A stretch of DNA of 64,000 nucleotides from positions 1,798,001-1,862,000 of the forward strand of contig OY762280.1 of assembly GCA_963665525.1 (NCBI GenBank), given 5' to 3'. Below the pieces are notes generated by a model that did not search any database, was not told where the DNA came from, and was given only the letters and a program-made list of their open reading frames with translations. This DNA is from UBA12077 sp963665525. GTDB lineage: Bacteria > Bacteroidota > Bacteroidia > Bacteroidales > UBA12077. Of this stretch, positions 25,159-33,966 are shown one piece after another (the stretch's first letter is position 1; every line of letters starts with the position of its first letter). The position numbers and the translations under genes were made by a program.

Positions 25159-27060
25159 TTATTCTACATGTATACCAAATTTTTTCAGCTTAGCATACAA
25201 TGTATTTCTTCCAATCCCCAGTGCTTTTGCTACTTGAGTCATATTACCTTTTAATTCAGAGATAGCATATAAGATTGCTTCTTTTTCGACAGTTTCTAAT
25301 GATTTTACTTCCATCTTTCTATCATTTTGGACTATTGTTGGTATTTCAGTAGGGTTATCCAATTCTATATTCGTGATAAGCTCATCTGAACTACCTATAT
25401 TCACAAGCTTTTCTATATAATTTTCCAATTCTCTTACATTACCTTTCCATTCATAATTGGTTATCTTATTTTCAATCTCGCCAGTTAGCTCTGGTATTGG
25501 TTTGTTAAGTTTTTCACTTTTTAGAGTCATAAAGTTCCTGGCCAAAGGCACAATATCTTCTTTACGTTCTTTTAATGAAGGAATATGCAGAGGTATCACA
25601 TTAAGCCTGTAATACAGATCCAGTCGAAACTTTTCTTTTTCAATCTCTTGTAATAAATCCTTATTGGTAGCAGCAATTATTCTTACATCAATCTTTTTAC
25701 TATTCTGAGCACCTAATCGTGTTACTGTTCCTTCCTGAATTACACGTAATAGTTTAACCTGCATATCAATTGGCATTTCTCCAATCTCATCCAAAAATAT
25801 GGTTCCTCCATCTGCCAATTCAAATTTACCTGCACTACCACCCTTTTTAGCCCCAGTGAATGCACCTTCCTCATATCCAAATATCTCACTTTCAATTAAC
25901 GATGGAGATATGGCTCCACAGTTTACTGCCACAAAAGCCCCATCTTTTCGCTCACTGGCATTATGTATGGCTTGAGCAAACACTTCTTTCCCTGTTCCAC
26001 TTTCACCTGTAACTAATACTGTAGACGGACTTTTGGCAATGCTTTTTGCATATTTAATCAATGCTTTAGTTTTACTGCTCTTGGCGATTATATCAGAAAA
26101 AGTATAATGTGCATGTAAACCGGAATATTTCTTAACTAAATTAAGCATTCTACTTAATGGCCTGAATGTTAAAAGATATCCTAAAATCTCTTTGTTCTCA
26201 TTTTTAATTAAATAAGAATTAAAAAGAAAACGATCGTTCATATCATTAATAGCAAAGCTACTTTCCTCATCATGAAAATTTAATTCGTTTAGAATAATCC
26301 TTTTTATTTTCGCCCAATCAGGTAATATATCCGATATTGATTCGTCAATAAGTTTTTTTCTTCGAATATTTATTATTCTGCAAGCCGAATCATTAACCCA
26401 TTTTATTTCATCGTTTAAATCAATAGCAAAAACACCATAAGCCAAATTATTCATCATCGCCCAGGCATATTGCCTTGATGCGAATAATTCATGTAATATC
26501 TTTTGATTATTTAGTTTATTTTCAATAGCTGTTACAGCTGCAATAACAAGCCCTAAAGTATGTGGATGAACTTTATCTGCTTTTCCTGTTAAATTTAGTA
26601 TTCCGATAATATGATCATTATAACGAATAGGAGCTGCTGAACACGTCCATTGGTGATATGCTGAAATAAAATGTTCTTTGGCTGTAATTTGAACAGCAGC
26701 ATTTTCATTAATTGCTGTTCCCATTGCATTAGTCCCTATACTCTCTTCACTCATAAAAGCTCCTTCGACCATATTAAGCTCTTTTGCTGCTTTCATGGTT
26801 TCTTTGCCTCCCTGAATATTCAATATACATCCATCCTTATCTGTTAAAAAAATGATAAACCCATTTTTTTGAACTACATCTAATAACTGATCTAATATTG
26901 AATCCGAAATACTAAGAAGTTCTTTATTTTTATCTAGATAATGCTTAAACTCTTCACCTTTTACAATATGTTTAGGATATTGTCTTTCTGGGTCGATTCC
27001 AAATGCCTTACTTCGATCATGTGATCTTTTTATAATAATACTCTTATCCTTTGATGTCAT
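25159..27060 (-). CDS. AcoR-like sigma-54-dependent transcriptional activator (GAF-PAS-AAA+-Fis)
   Basis: I start at the ATG at 27060 (633 residues) rather than an upstream TTG. The order is an N-terminal GAF domain (about 40-180), a PAS-type domain (about 195-310), an AAA+ ATPase with Walker A GESGTGKE, the sigma-54 contact loop GAFTGA and Walker B GGTIFLDEIGEM, and a C-terminal Fis helix-turn-helix (MTQVAKALGIGRNTLYAKLKKFG). Activators of this plan control acetoin, alcohol or aldehyde metabolism. The alcohol dehydrogenase gene, its sigma-54 promoter and the three boxes follow directly, so this is very probably its regulator. A small molecule bound by GAF or PAS is the likely signal. Confidence 0.94.
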   Translation of the reverse strand: MTSKDKSIIIKRSHDRSKAFGIDPERQYPKHIVKGEEFKHYLDKNKELLSISDSILDQLLDVVQKNGFIIFLTDKDGCILNIQGGKETMKAAKELNMVEGAFMSEESIGTNAMGTAINENAAVQITAKEHFISAYHQWTCSAAPIRYNDHIIGILNLTGKADKVHPHTLGLVIAAVTAIENKLNNQKILHELFASRQYAWAMMNNLAYGVFAIDLNDEIKWVNDSACRIINIRRKKLIDESISDILPDWAKIKRIILNELNFHDEESSFAINDMNDRFLFNSYLIKNENKEILGYLLTFRPLSRMLNLVKKYSGLHAHYTFSDIIAKSSKTKALIKYAKSIAKSPSTVLVTGESGTGKEVFAQAIHNASERKDGAFVAVNCGAISPSLIESEIFGYEEGAFTGAKKGGSAGKFELADGGTIFLDEIGEMPIDMQVKLLRVIQEGTVTRLGAQNSKKIDVRIIAATNKDLLQEIEKEKFRLDLYYRLNVIPLHIPSLKERKEDIVPLARNFMTLKSEKLNKPIPELTGEIENKITNYEWKGNVRELENYIEKLVNIGSSDELITNIELDNPTEIPTIVQNDRKMEVKSLETVEKEAILYAISELKGNMTQVAKALGIGRNTLYAKLKKFGIHVE

Positions 27061-27078
27061 AGTATCGGTATTTGGAAA

Positions 27079-27086
27079 CAAAGTTA
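27079..27086 (-). promoter_or_regulatory. Putative -7 element upstream of the AcoR-like gene
   Basis: The minus strand reads TAACTTTG, an exact TAnnTTTG, with a start expected about 12 nt before the ATG at 27060. No TTG is seen at the proper -33 distance. Confidence 0.42.
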
Positions 27087-27134
27087 TAAGCTATTTCAAT
27101 ACGATCGATTCCATATAACATGTTTTTCAGCTAT

Positions 27135-27166
27135 AAAAAAAGAGCCTCCAAATTGAAGGCTCTTCT
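27135..27166 (-). terminator. Rho-independent terminator after the hydro-lyase gene
   Basis: Stem AAGAGCCT/AGGCTCTT with a 9-nt loop and a seven-base U-run on the minus strand, 22 bp past the stop of the gene at 27188-28966. It separates that gene from the AcoR-like regulator. Confidence 0.85.
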
Positions 27167-27187
27167 ATATTTAAGTAATGTATTCTT

Positions 27188-28966
27188 TTATGCTTCTTTC
27201 ATAGCATTTACCAATCCTTTTTTCTCGATAATTGCCATCAATTTATCTGGCAGTGGAGCAAATTTTATTTCTTGAGCACCCACTTCTACAATACCATCGT
27301 TAAAATTAATGTCTACAGTATCGCCTGGTTTATAAGCATCAACTATTTCCGGATTTACAATCAATGCTAATCCCTGATTAATACAAGAACGATAAAAAAT
27401 TCTATTCGATGATTTAACAATAACAGCTTTTACTCCAGCATGCGCTAACCCTACTGCAGGATGCTCACGCGAACTTCCACAACCAAAGTTTTCTCCTGCA
27501 ATTACAATATCACCAGAAGCAACATTTTTCGGGAAATTTTCATCGAAACCTGCAAATAGATGTGGCATAATCGCCTCAGGATCTGAACTTAAAACATTGT
27601 AAGTTAAATTACCTGCAAACATCTGGTCTGTATTAATGTTATCTGCATCAACGTAATTCCACACGTTACCTAATTTACGGTTATCATCTGCTGCTATATC
27701 AACTGTAGATGTAGCTTCTTTTTGATAAGGAAATTTATCATTATATTTCTCTCCACGTGGATCTGAAATCTCTCCTTTAATCGCACTATAAGCAACGGTT
27801 GCAGGAGATGCCAAATAAACCTCTGATTCTTTATTTCCCATTCTTCCCTTAAAGTTCCTATTTGCAGTAGAAATAACTTTAAATCCATCAGCAGGAATCC
27901 CTTGTCCTGTTCCTAAACATGGTCCACATGATGAACCTAAAACTGTTGCTCCGGCATTAATTAATTTCGTTATTAAACCTTCTTCTATCATTTGAAGATA
28001 AATTTTCTGAGAAGCAGGAATTACTAATAACTGGAATCCATCAGCAATTTTTTTACCATCAAGAATTTCAGTTGCAATTTTAATATCTTCAAATCTACCA
28101 TTGGTACATGTTCCTATTAAACCTTGTTGAATTTTAGTTCCTTGAACTTCGGAAACTGCTTTTACGTTATCAACATGGTGAGGTGCTGCTACTAATGGAT
28201 AAATTTCACTAAGCTCAATCTCTATTTCTTTTGCATATTTTGCTCCTTCATCAGCCCAAACACCTTCTATAGAAACTTTACCATAAAATTCGGCTAATAT
28301 TTCATCAGCTGGAAAAACTGCATTCTTAGCTCCCATTTCAGAAGCCAGGTTTGCCAATGTCATTCTTTGAGATATGGTTAGCGCCTTAAGTCCTTCACCA
28401 TGGTATTCAATAGACATATAATCAGCTCCATCAGAACCAATCATACCAATAATCCATAATGAAATATCTTTTGCATATACTCCAGGATTTAATTTACCTT
28501 TTAAAGTAACTTTCATTGTTTCAGGAACACGAAACCAAGTTTCGCCACGTTTCCATAATCCGGCAGCTTCAGTTCTATCTATACCAGCAGCCATGGCATT
28601 AAATGCTCCTGCAGTACATGTATGACTATCACTTCCAACAATCACCATTCCCGGCTCAGCATGATAAGACATGATTTGATGACAAATACCTTTGCCTGCA
28701 TCATAGAATTTATCTACTCCCTGGTATTTTACAATATCTCGAACTTCCTGATATTGTGTTGCTAACTTTGCATTGGTAGGTGGGGCATTATGATCTAAAA
28801 CAATTAATAACTGATTTGGATCAGCAACTTTATCGCCACCCATCTTCTCAAAAGTCTTTTTAATACTCGCTGTATTATCGTGAGTTAAAACGATATTTGG
28901 CTTTTTAAAAACGATGCTTCCACATTCAGCATCAAATATTTTTTCTACAAAAGTTCTCGGATTCAT
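27188..28966 (-). CDS. Fused LeuC-LeuD-type hydro-lyase (aconitase superfamily), canonical copy
   Basis: The 592-residue protein joins a LeuC-like large domain (1 to about 420) to a LeuD-like swivel domain (about 430-592; FGCGSSREHPAVGLAHAG). [4Fe-4S] ligands are C287 (GTCTNGR), C347 and C350 (CGPC). Active-site blocks DHNAPP (58-63) and SDSHTCTAGAF (112-122) are intact. Candidate reactions are the dehydratase/hydratase steps on isopropylmalate, homocitrate, citramalate or dimethylmalate. No synthase or dehydrogenase partner is in the window, so the substrate is open. A diverged paralogue lies upstream at 29425-31233, with an S23/IVP gene in between. Confidence 0.85.
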   Translation of the reverse strand: MNPRTFVEKIFDAECGSIVFKKPNIVLTHDNTASIKKTFEKMGGDKVADPNQLLIVLDHNAPPTNAKLATQYQEVRDIVKYQGVDKFYDAGKGICHQIMSYHAEPGMVIVGSDSHTCTAGAFNAMAAGIDRTEAAGLWKRGETWFRVPETMKVTLKGKLNPGVYAKDISLWIIGMIGSDGADYMSIEYHGEGLKALTISQRMTLANLASEMGAKNAVFPADEILAEFYGKVSIEGVWADEGAKYAKEIEIELSEIYPLVAAPHHVDNVKAVSEVQGTKIQQGLIGTCTNGRFEDIKIATEILDGKKIADGFQLLVIPASQKIYLQMIEEGLITKLINAGATVLGSSCGPCLGTGQGIPADGFKVISTANRNFKGRMGNKESEVYLASPATVAYSAIKGEISDPRGEKYNDKFPYQKEATSTVDIAADDNRKLGNVWNYVDADNINTDQMFAGNLTYNVLSSDPEAIMPHLFAGFDENFPKNVASGDIVIAGENFGCGSSREHPAVGLAHAGVKAVIVKSSNRIFYRSCINQGLALIVNPEIVDAYKPGDTVDINFNDGIVEVGAQEIKFAPLPDKLMAIIEKKGLVNAMKEA

Positions 28967-28998
28967 ATCTTTATCAATTATAGTTTTTGTTAATTTAA

Positions 28999-29431
28999 AA
29001 ATTCAGAATTTCAATATAACAAGAATCTAGAATTCTGAATTCAGTTTAATCTTATTCATATAAGAAACTAACATTTTGCTAATCTCTTCAATCATAGATT
29101 CAAGATTTACATTATCAATATATTTTAAATCCTTCGAAAGTAAAATATAATATCTACATTCTTCCAAAGAACCTTGAGCTATATTATAAAATCTTAACTT
29201 ATCTTTATTTCCTTTTCTGGTATAACCTTCTGCAATATTTGCAGGAATAGATACCGCAGCTCTTCTAAATTGTGAAGTTAATGCGTAAAGCTCATCATTT
29301 GGAAAGTCTTTTGTAATTTTATAAACATCCAATACAAATTGATGAGCCTTTTGCCAAACTAATAAATCTTTAAAAGAACTACTCATAACCTTAATTCTAA
29401 ATTCTGAATTCTAAATTCTGAATTCTAATTA
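28999..29431. repeat. ATTCTGAATTC-type repeats flanking the S23/IVP gene
   Basis: Both sides of the four-helix gene carry runs built on AATTCTGAATTC: AGAATTCTGAATTCAG at about 29031-29046 (covering the gene's own last codons) with a partial copy near 29000-29013, and two to three tandem copies at about 29393-29428 (TTCTAAATTCTGAATTC). The unit is itself near-palindromic. This is what one would expect at the borders of an inserted cassette. Confidence 0.6.
29027..29386 (-). CDS. Four-helix bundle protein of the S23 / 23S rRNA intervening-sequence family
   Basis: The 119-residue protein starts SSSFKDLLVWQKAHQFVLDVYKIT and continues with LTSQFRRAAVSIPANIAEGYTR, the two diagnostic blocks of the S23 (TIGR02436) family. 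These proteins were first found in intervening sequences of 23S rRNA genes and also appear scattered in Bacteroidota genomes. Their function is unknown. Here the gene is wedged between two paralogous hydro-lyase genes and flanked by ATTCTGAATTC repeats, one of which supplies its final codons (NSEF). It looks like a small insertion into a former two-gene operon. Confidence 0.92.
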   Translation of the reverse strand: MSSSFKDLLVWQKAHQFVLDVYKITKDFPNDELYALTSQFRRAAVSIPANIAEGYTRKGNKDKLRFYNIAQGSLEECRYYILLSKDLKYIDNVNLESMIEEISKMLVSYMNKIKLNSEF

Positions 29432-31233
29432 AATATTCCTCCGCGTTGATAAATATCCATCTGCACTTCAGAGAAAGGATTACCTTGAACTGTTTTTCCT
29501 TTACTTACATTGGTAATCTCGCCTGTTTCGAAGTTTACTTTAATTGTATCAAAATGCTCTAAATCTAATCCTTCCAATGTATCATAAGACATAATTGGGA
29601 AAGCTGCATTAATAGCATTACGTTCATAAATAGCACCAAACGATTCTGCTATTACTGCCTGAACACCAAGTGGAATAAAGCAATCAACAGCTTGCTGACG
29701 AGAACTTCCGCTACCAAAATTTTTTTGAACTAAAACGATATCTCCCGGTTGAGCTTCTTTTGCAAAGTTTTCATAACCTTCCAGGTTATCAAATGCATAT
29801 TGTCCCATTTCATTAATATCAGTAATAGCAAGATATCTATTATGATAAATCATATCAGTATCGATATTATCTTCTTTAATATACCATACTCTACCTTCAA
29901 CAACTTTTGGATGATCTTTTTGCTCTTTCTTCTCAACTTTTGTACTCTCCGTTTTGCCTCCTTTAGGCATGAATAACATTGGTTCTTCTGGAATTTCATC
30001 AGGTGTAGTAATAAACCCTGCAACTGCCGAAGCAGCCACTACGGCAGGTGATGCTAGATACACTTCTCCTTTTCCTTGCTTACCTGGGAAATTTCTATTT
30101 CCAGTACTTATAGTCACTTCACCTTTCCCATTTTGTCCTACCTGACCTGCAGCACAACCAGCACAACCAGCATTAGAAAGTAATGCTCCTGCATTTTTAA
30201 ATATCTGAACTAAACCTTCTTTTAACGCCTGATTCCATACTTGATCAGTTGAAGGTACTATTTTTAATACAACTCCAGGTGCAACCTGACGACCTTCAAG
30301 AACCGCTGCTGCTGCTCTTAAATCTTCGATACGTCCGTTTGTACAACTTCCTATAAATGCTGAATCAATTTTAGTTTTTCTAACATCCGATACATCTACA
30401 GTATCGTGTGGAGCTCCCGGGCGAGAAACTCTTGGTATAAATTCTGAAATATTAATATCTATTACTTGATCATAATTTGCATCAGCATCAGCTTCAACTA
30501 ACTCAAGCTTTCTTCCTGATTTAAGTTCGCTAAATCTCATTATTTCATCATTTGGAGTAAATAAAGAAATAATGGTGCCCATTTCAGTTCCCATAGATGC
30601 AATGGTAATTCTTTCATCAAGCGTTAACTTATCGATGGCTTCTCCATGAAATTCAACAGCGTATCCTAATAAGGTGTTGGCACCAAACTTATTTAATAAG
30701 TTTAACACGATATCTTTAGCGGATACATTGGCTGGTTTTTCGCCAATAAAATTCAGTTTAACTGATTTTGGAACTTTAAACCATGATTTACCATTACTCC
30801 ATGCAGCAGCAATATCCTGGTCTCCCATTCCTTGACCAAAAGCACCAACAGCACCTAAAATATTAGCATGAGAATCTGTTGTAACACCAGTTGAACCAGA
30901 ATATGCCAATCCTTCGTGAATTAACAAATGTGTTCCAATTCCAGCATCAATATCATAAATTTTGATACCATGGTCACGAGCAAAGTCTCTACAAATTTGT
31001 TGATTTACTGCATACTTTTGATCTGATCCTGTTGGATTACAATCAAAAGTAAAAAAAGTACGAGAAGGATCATCTAAACTTAATCCATTATCTACAATAT
31101 TTTTTACCACATTAGCACCGCCAAAATCTCTGGCAGCTCTAACATCCATAAATACATCTATAATATCACCTGGTTTAACCACATCTTTATTGGAGTGATT
31201 TGCCAGAATTTTTTCGATTAATGTCATTCCCAT
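29425..31233 (-). CDS. Fused LeuC-LeuD-type hydro-lyase, diverged paralogue
   Basis: The 602-residue protein has the same large-plus-swivel fusion as the gene downstream. Cluster ligands are C297 (GSCTNGR), C357 and C360 (CAGC), and the swivel motif is NFGSGSSRQQAVD. Around the active site it differs from the paralogue: FDCNPT replaces DHNAPP, and TDSHANILGAVG replaces SDSHTCTAGAF, so substrate choice probably differs. It could form a two-enzyme pathway with the canonical copy (for example dehydration and rehydration of different acids). A -7 match lies 31 bp upstream. A second methionine at codon 3 is an alternative start. Confidence 0.82.
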   Translation of the reverse strand: MGMTLIEKILANHSNKDVVKPGDIIDVFMDVRAARDFGGANVVKNIVDNGLSLDDPSRTFFTFDCNPTGSDQKYAVNQQICRDFARDHGIKIYDIDAGIGTHLLIHEGLAYSGSTGVTTDSHANILGAVGAFGQGMGDQDIAAAWSNGKSWFKVPKSVKLNFIGEKPANVSAKDIVLNLLNKFGANTLLGYAVEFHGEAIDKLTLDERITIASMGTEMGTIISLFTPNDEIMRFSELKSGRKLELVEADADANYDQVIDINISEFIPRVSRPGAPHDTVDVSDVRKTKIDSAFIGSCTNGRIEDLRAAAAVLEGRQVAPGVVLKIVPSTDQVWNQALKEGLVQIFKNAGALLSNAGCAGCAAGQVGQNGKGEVTISTGNRNFPGKQGKGEVYLASPAVVAASAVAGFITTPDEIPEEPMLFMPKGGKTESTKVEKKEQKDHPKVVEGRVWYIKEDNIDTDMIYHNRYLAITDINEMGQYAFDNLEGYENFAKEAQPGDIVLVQKNFGSGSSRQQAVDCFIPLGVQAVIAESFGAIYERNAINAAFPIMSYDTLEGLDLEHFDTIKVNFETGEITNVSKGKTVQGNPFSEVQMDIYQRGGIFN

Positions 31234-31263
31234 AGTAATACGTTTTTTCGTTTATTAAAGTAA

Positions 31264-31271
31264 CAAATTTA
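31264..31271 (-). promoter_or_regulatory. Putative -7 element of the hydro-lyase operon
   Basis: The minus strand reads TAAATTTG, an exact TAnnTTTG, 31 bp before the start codon at 31233. A -33 TTG is not evident. Confidence 0.4.
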
Positions 31272-31332
31272 CAATAATTAAGATATTTGAGTAATAATAA
31301 TATATAATTTAGAACATAAAAAATTGTACGAT

Positions 31333-32607
31333 TTATTTCACAAAATTACTTAATGATTCTTCTATTGTAATGTTAAGATAAAACTCTTTCCAACACTTTA
31401 TATAACCATCAAGTAATTCTTGTTCAGTGAAGTTTTTAGGTTTAAATACGACATTTGCAGTATTATATTTAGTCCAATTATAATGCAGAATTCGATCCTC
31501 TTTTCTAAACTGGTGCCAAACCGGAGTTTGTGGAAATGGAGTTAAAATATAAAACTCCGAAGTTTTAATTTTCGATTTTCTTAAAAAATCCAATGTAATA
31601 TCAAAAACATGATGATCCTGGTAATCAAACCCTAAACCTATAGAACTGTATACTTCAATTCCTGCTTGCTGGAATTTATCCACAAACTCTAAGGCATAAT
31701 CAAAATATTTATTTTCTCCTTTTTGAAATGCTTTGATTGAATAAGGATCGCATCCTGTTACAAGATACAAATTGATAACACCTGCATCTTTTAATAATTT
31801 AAGAAAATTCGGATCATAACTGGTATTTAATGATCCCGACATAAATATCCTCGGCTTTACGGGCAAATCTGAAAAAGCACTGAATAATTTTGTTCGATAA
31901 TCGCGACATTCTCTGTGAGGGAGAAATAAGGTGTCGTCAATTAAGTAATAATCACCTTTAATTTCCGAAACACTGAGCTCTTCAATTACTCTTTCAATTG
32001 ACTTAAATCTAAATTTTTGTCCAAACTCGATGGGAACAATACAATTTTCACAATAAAAGCTGCACCCTCTCATTGTCTGTATTAATTTAGCCTCCCAGTC
32101 GTAGTTATTTCTATCCAAGAATATTCCTCGTTCTGGTAGAGGAACTGTATTAATATCTGATACTTCTTTTTGATATTTCTTCTTTAAACAACCCTCTTGA
32201 AAATCCTTTAACATCTCATCCCAAACTCCTTCTACTTCACCAACACAAACTGAATCAAAATACCGACTCGCTTCATCAGGCATTAAGGATGGATGCATCC
32301 CTCCCCCAATCACTGTTTTTCCTTTTGCTTTGAATCGCTTTGCAACTTCATATGCATAATTTGCCTGTGGAGTAAAAAAACTTACAGCAATTAAATCAGC
32401 ATCATCGTCGTAATCAATTTCTTCAATATTTTCATCATACAATTTAATCGAATGCTGATCTTTTGACATAGCAGTCATAATAGGAATTCCTAATGCTGGA
32501 GGCATACTAAAATCCCCAAGATGTTTTTTTGCTCCTTCTGATGATTTTATTTCTAATCGCGATTCTAATAATTTCTCGAACTTAGGATATATAAATGTGA
32601 TTTTCAT
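31333..32607 (-). CDS. Radical SAM protein with B12-binding-like N-terminal domain
   Basis: The 424-residue protein has a Rossmann-like N-terminal domain (1 to about 130; IGGGMHPSLMPDEA) of the cobalamin-binding type, then the radical SAM cluster motif CSFYCENC (C182, C186, C189) and a TIM-barrel continuation with YLVTGCDP and YSSIGLGFD. The DxHxxG motif that supplies the lower cobalt ligand is not visible, as in many base-off members. Such enzymes carry out methylations, ring contractions or other radical steps. The neighbouring genes give no pathway. It stands alone, with the MFS gene divergent. Confidence 0.85.
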   Translation of the reverse strand: MKITFIYPKFEKLLESRLEIKSSEGAKKHLGDFSMPPALGIPIMTAMSKDQHSIKLYDENIEEIDYDDDADLIAVSFFTPQANYAYEVAKRFKAKGKTVIGGGMHPSLMPDEASRYFDSVCVGEVEGVWDEMLKDFQEGCLKKKYQKEVSDINTVPLPERGIFLDRNNYDWEAKLIQTMRGCSFYCENCIVPIEFGQKFRFKSIERVIEELSVSEIKGDYYLIDDTLFLPHRECRDYRTKLFSAFSDLPVKPRIFMSGSLNTSYDPNFLKLLKDAGVINLYLVTGCDPYSIKAFQKGENKYFDYALEFVDKFQQAGIEVYSSIGLGFDYQDHHVFDITLDFLRKSKIKTSEFYILTPFPQTPVWHQFRKEDRILHYNWTKYNTANVVFKPKNFTEQELLDGYIKCWKEFYLNITIEESLSNFVK

Positions 32608-32744
32608 TGATCTTTACTTGCTCATTTTGGTCTTTAAAATTAGCTGTTAAAACTAATGCTTTAGATTAAAATTTAAAACATTAAATCCGCAAATGTTAAT
32701 ATTTTTATTCACGCGACATTCTTCTTTATTATTGAATTTGATTT

Positions 32745-32752
32745 TATCTTTG
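32745..32752 (+). promoter_or_regulatory. Putative -7 element of the MFS gene
   Basis: TATCTTTG is an exact TAnnTTTG, placed so that transcription would start only about 12 nt before the ATG at 32770. No clear -33 element is seen. Confidence 0.42.
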
Positions 32753-32769
32753 CAGCTTATTAAAAGCGA

Positions 32770-33957
32770 ATGAGCAGAACCGTAAAATCGAATATTACAA
32801 AGCTTTATCTGATAAAAATAGCTAAATGGTTTATGCTATTTATGCCATTTATGATTCCATTTTATCAAGATAATGGATTGTCATTAAGTCAAATCTCAAT
32901 TCTTAAGGCCATCTATTCAATCTCTATTGTTGTGCTTGAAATTCCATCGGGATATTTAGCTGATGTGCTCGGTAGAAAAAAAACTTTGGTTATAGGTTCG
33001 ATTTTAGGTTTCATGGGCTTTTTTACATACAGTATTTCTTTTGGATTTGTTGGTTTTTTAATTGCAGAAATTATTCTTGGTTTTGGACAAAGTCTGATAT
33101 CAGGAGCAGATTCTGCCATGCTTTATGATACATTAGAAGATTTAAATAAAAAAGATGAATATGTTAAATATGAAGGCAGAGTAATTTCTATTGGTAACTT
33201 ATCTGAAACTATTGCTGGTATTGTTGGAGGTATTTTAGTGGGTATAAGTTTGCGCTTCCCTTATATTGTTCAAACTGCAGTAGCTTTTATAGCTGTTCCA
33301 GCATCAATTTCTTTAATTGAACCCAAAAGGATATTGCAAACATCTAGTTTTGGCTTTAAATATATTTTAAAAATTGTTAAACACTCTTTAGTTGATAATC
33401 ATGAACTTAGATGGAACATCCTCCACTCTTCTATTGTAGGTGCTGCTACATTAACCATGGCTACTTTAATTGTACAACCTTACTTGCTTGAAATAAAAAT
33501 TCCATTATTTTATTTTGGAGTTATCTGGCCTGCACTAAATTTAACAGTTGGAATTATTGCTTTATATGCTTATAAAATTGAAAACAGATTACATAAAACA
33601 AAATCACTATTATTCATCTCGTTGTTTATTCCTCTAGGTTATATCTTATTGAGTCAAACCTTAAGTTATTGGGGAATATTGATTCTGTTTGTATTTTATA
33701 TTTTCAGAGGATTTGCCACTCCTGTATTAAAAGATTATATTAATAAATTAACAAACTCGGATATTCGTGCAACAGTTTTATCGGTTCGAAATTTTGTCAT
33801 TCGAATATTTTTTGCCCTGATTGGTCCTTTTGTTGGCTGGTACTCGGATAAAATCAATTTACAAAATGCAATACTTTACACCGGTCTGATATTTCTGCTC
33901 CTGTCTATAACAACTTTTATAATGCAGTTAATTTCTATAAAAGATAAAAGCAAATAA
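32770..33957 (+). CDS. MFS transporter, drug/metabolite exporter-like
   Basis: The 395-residue protein has about 12 hydrophobic segments and the loop 2-3 motif GYLADVLGRKKTL typical of the major facilitator superfamily. An LxxEVPSGYLAD-like block (VVLEIPSGYLADVLGRK) places it near the multidrug or uncharacterised exporter branch. It diverges from the radical SAM gene across about 160 bp, and its stop lies 9 bp from the end of the convergent GPP34 gene. Substrate is unknown; export of a product of the radical SAM enzyme is only a guess. Confidence 0.85.
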   Translation: MSRTVKSNITKLYLIKIAKWFMLFMPFMIPFYQDNGLSLSQISILKAIYSISIVVLEIPSGYLADVLGRKKTLVIGSILGFMGFFTYSISFGFVGFLIAEIILGFGQSLISGADSAMLYDTLEDLNKKDEYVKYEGRVISIGNLSETIAGIVGGILVGISLRFPYIVQTAVAFIAVPASISLIEPKRILQTSSFGFKYILKIVKHSLVDNHELRWNILHSSIVGAATLTMATLIVQPYLLEIKIPLFYFGVIWPALNLTVGIIALYAYKIENRLHKTKSLLFISLFIPLGYILLSQTLSYWGILILFVFYIFRGFATPVLKDYINKLTNSDIRATVLSVRNFVIRIFFALIGPFVGWYSDKINLQNAILYTGLIFLLLSITTFIMQLISIKDKSK

Positions 33958-33966
33958 TAATGTTAC

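Noticed and set aside
29027..29386. Toxin-antitoxin or integrase reading of the small gene between the hydro-lyases
   Set aside because: The diagnostic sequences are those of the S23 four-helix family, with no toxin or recombinase motif.
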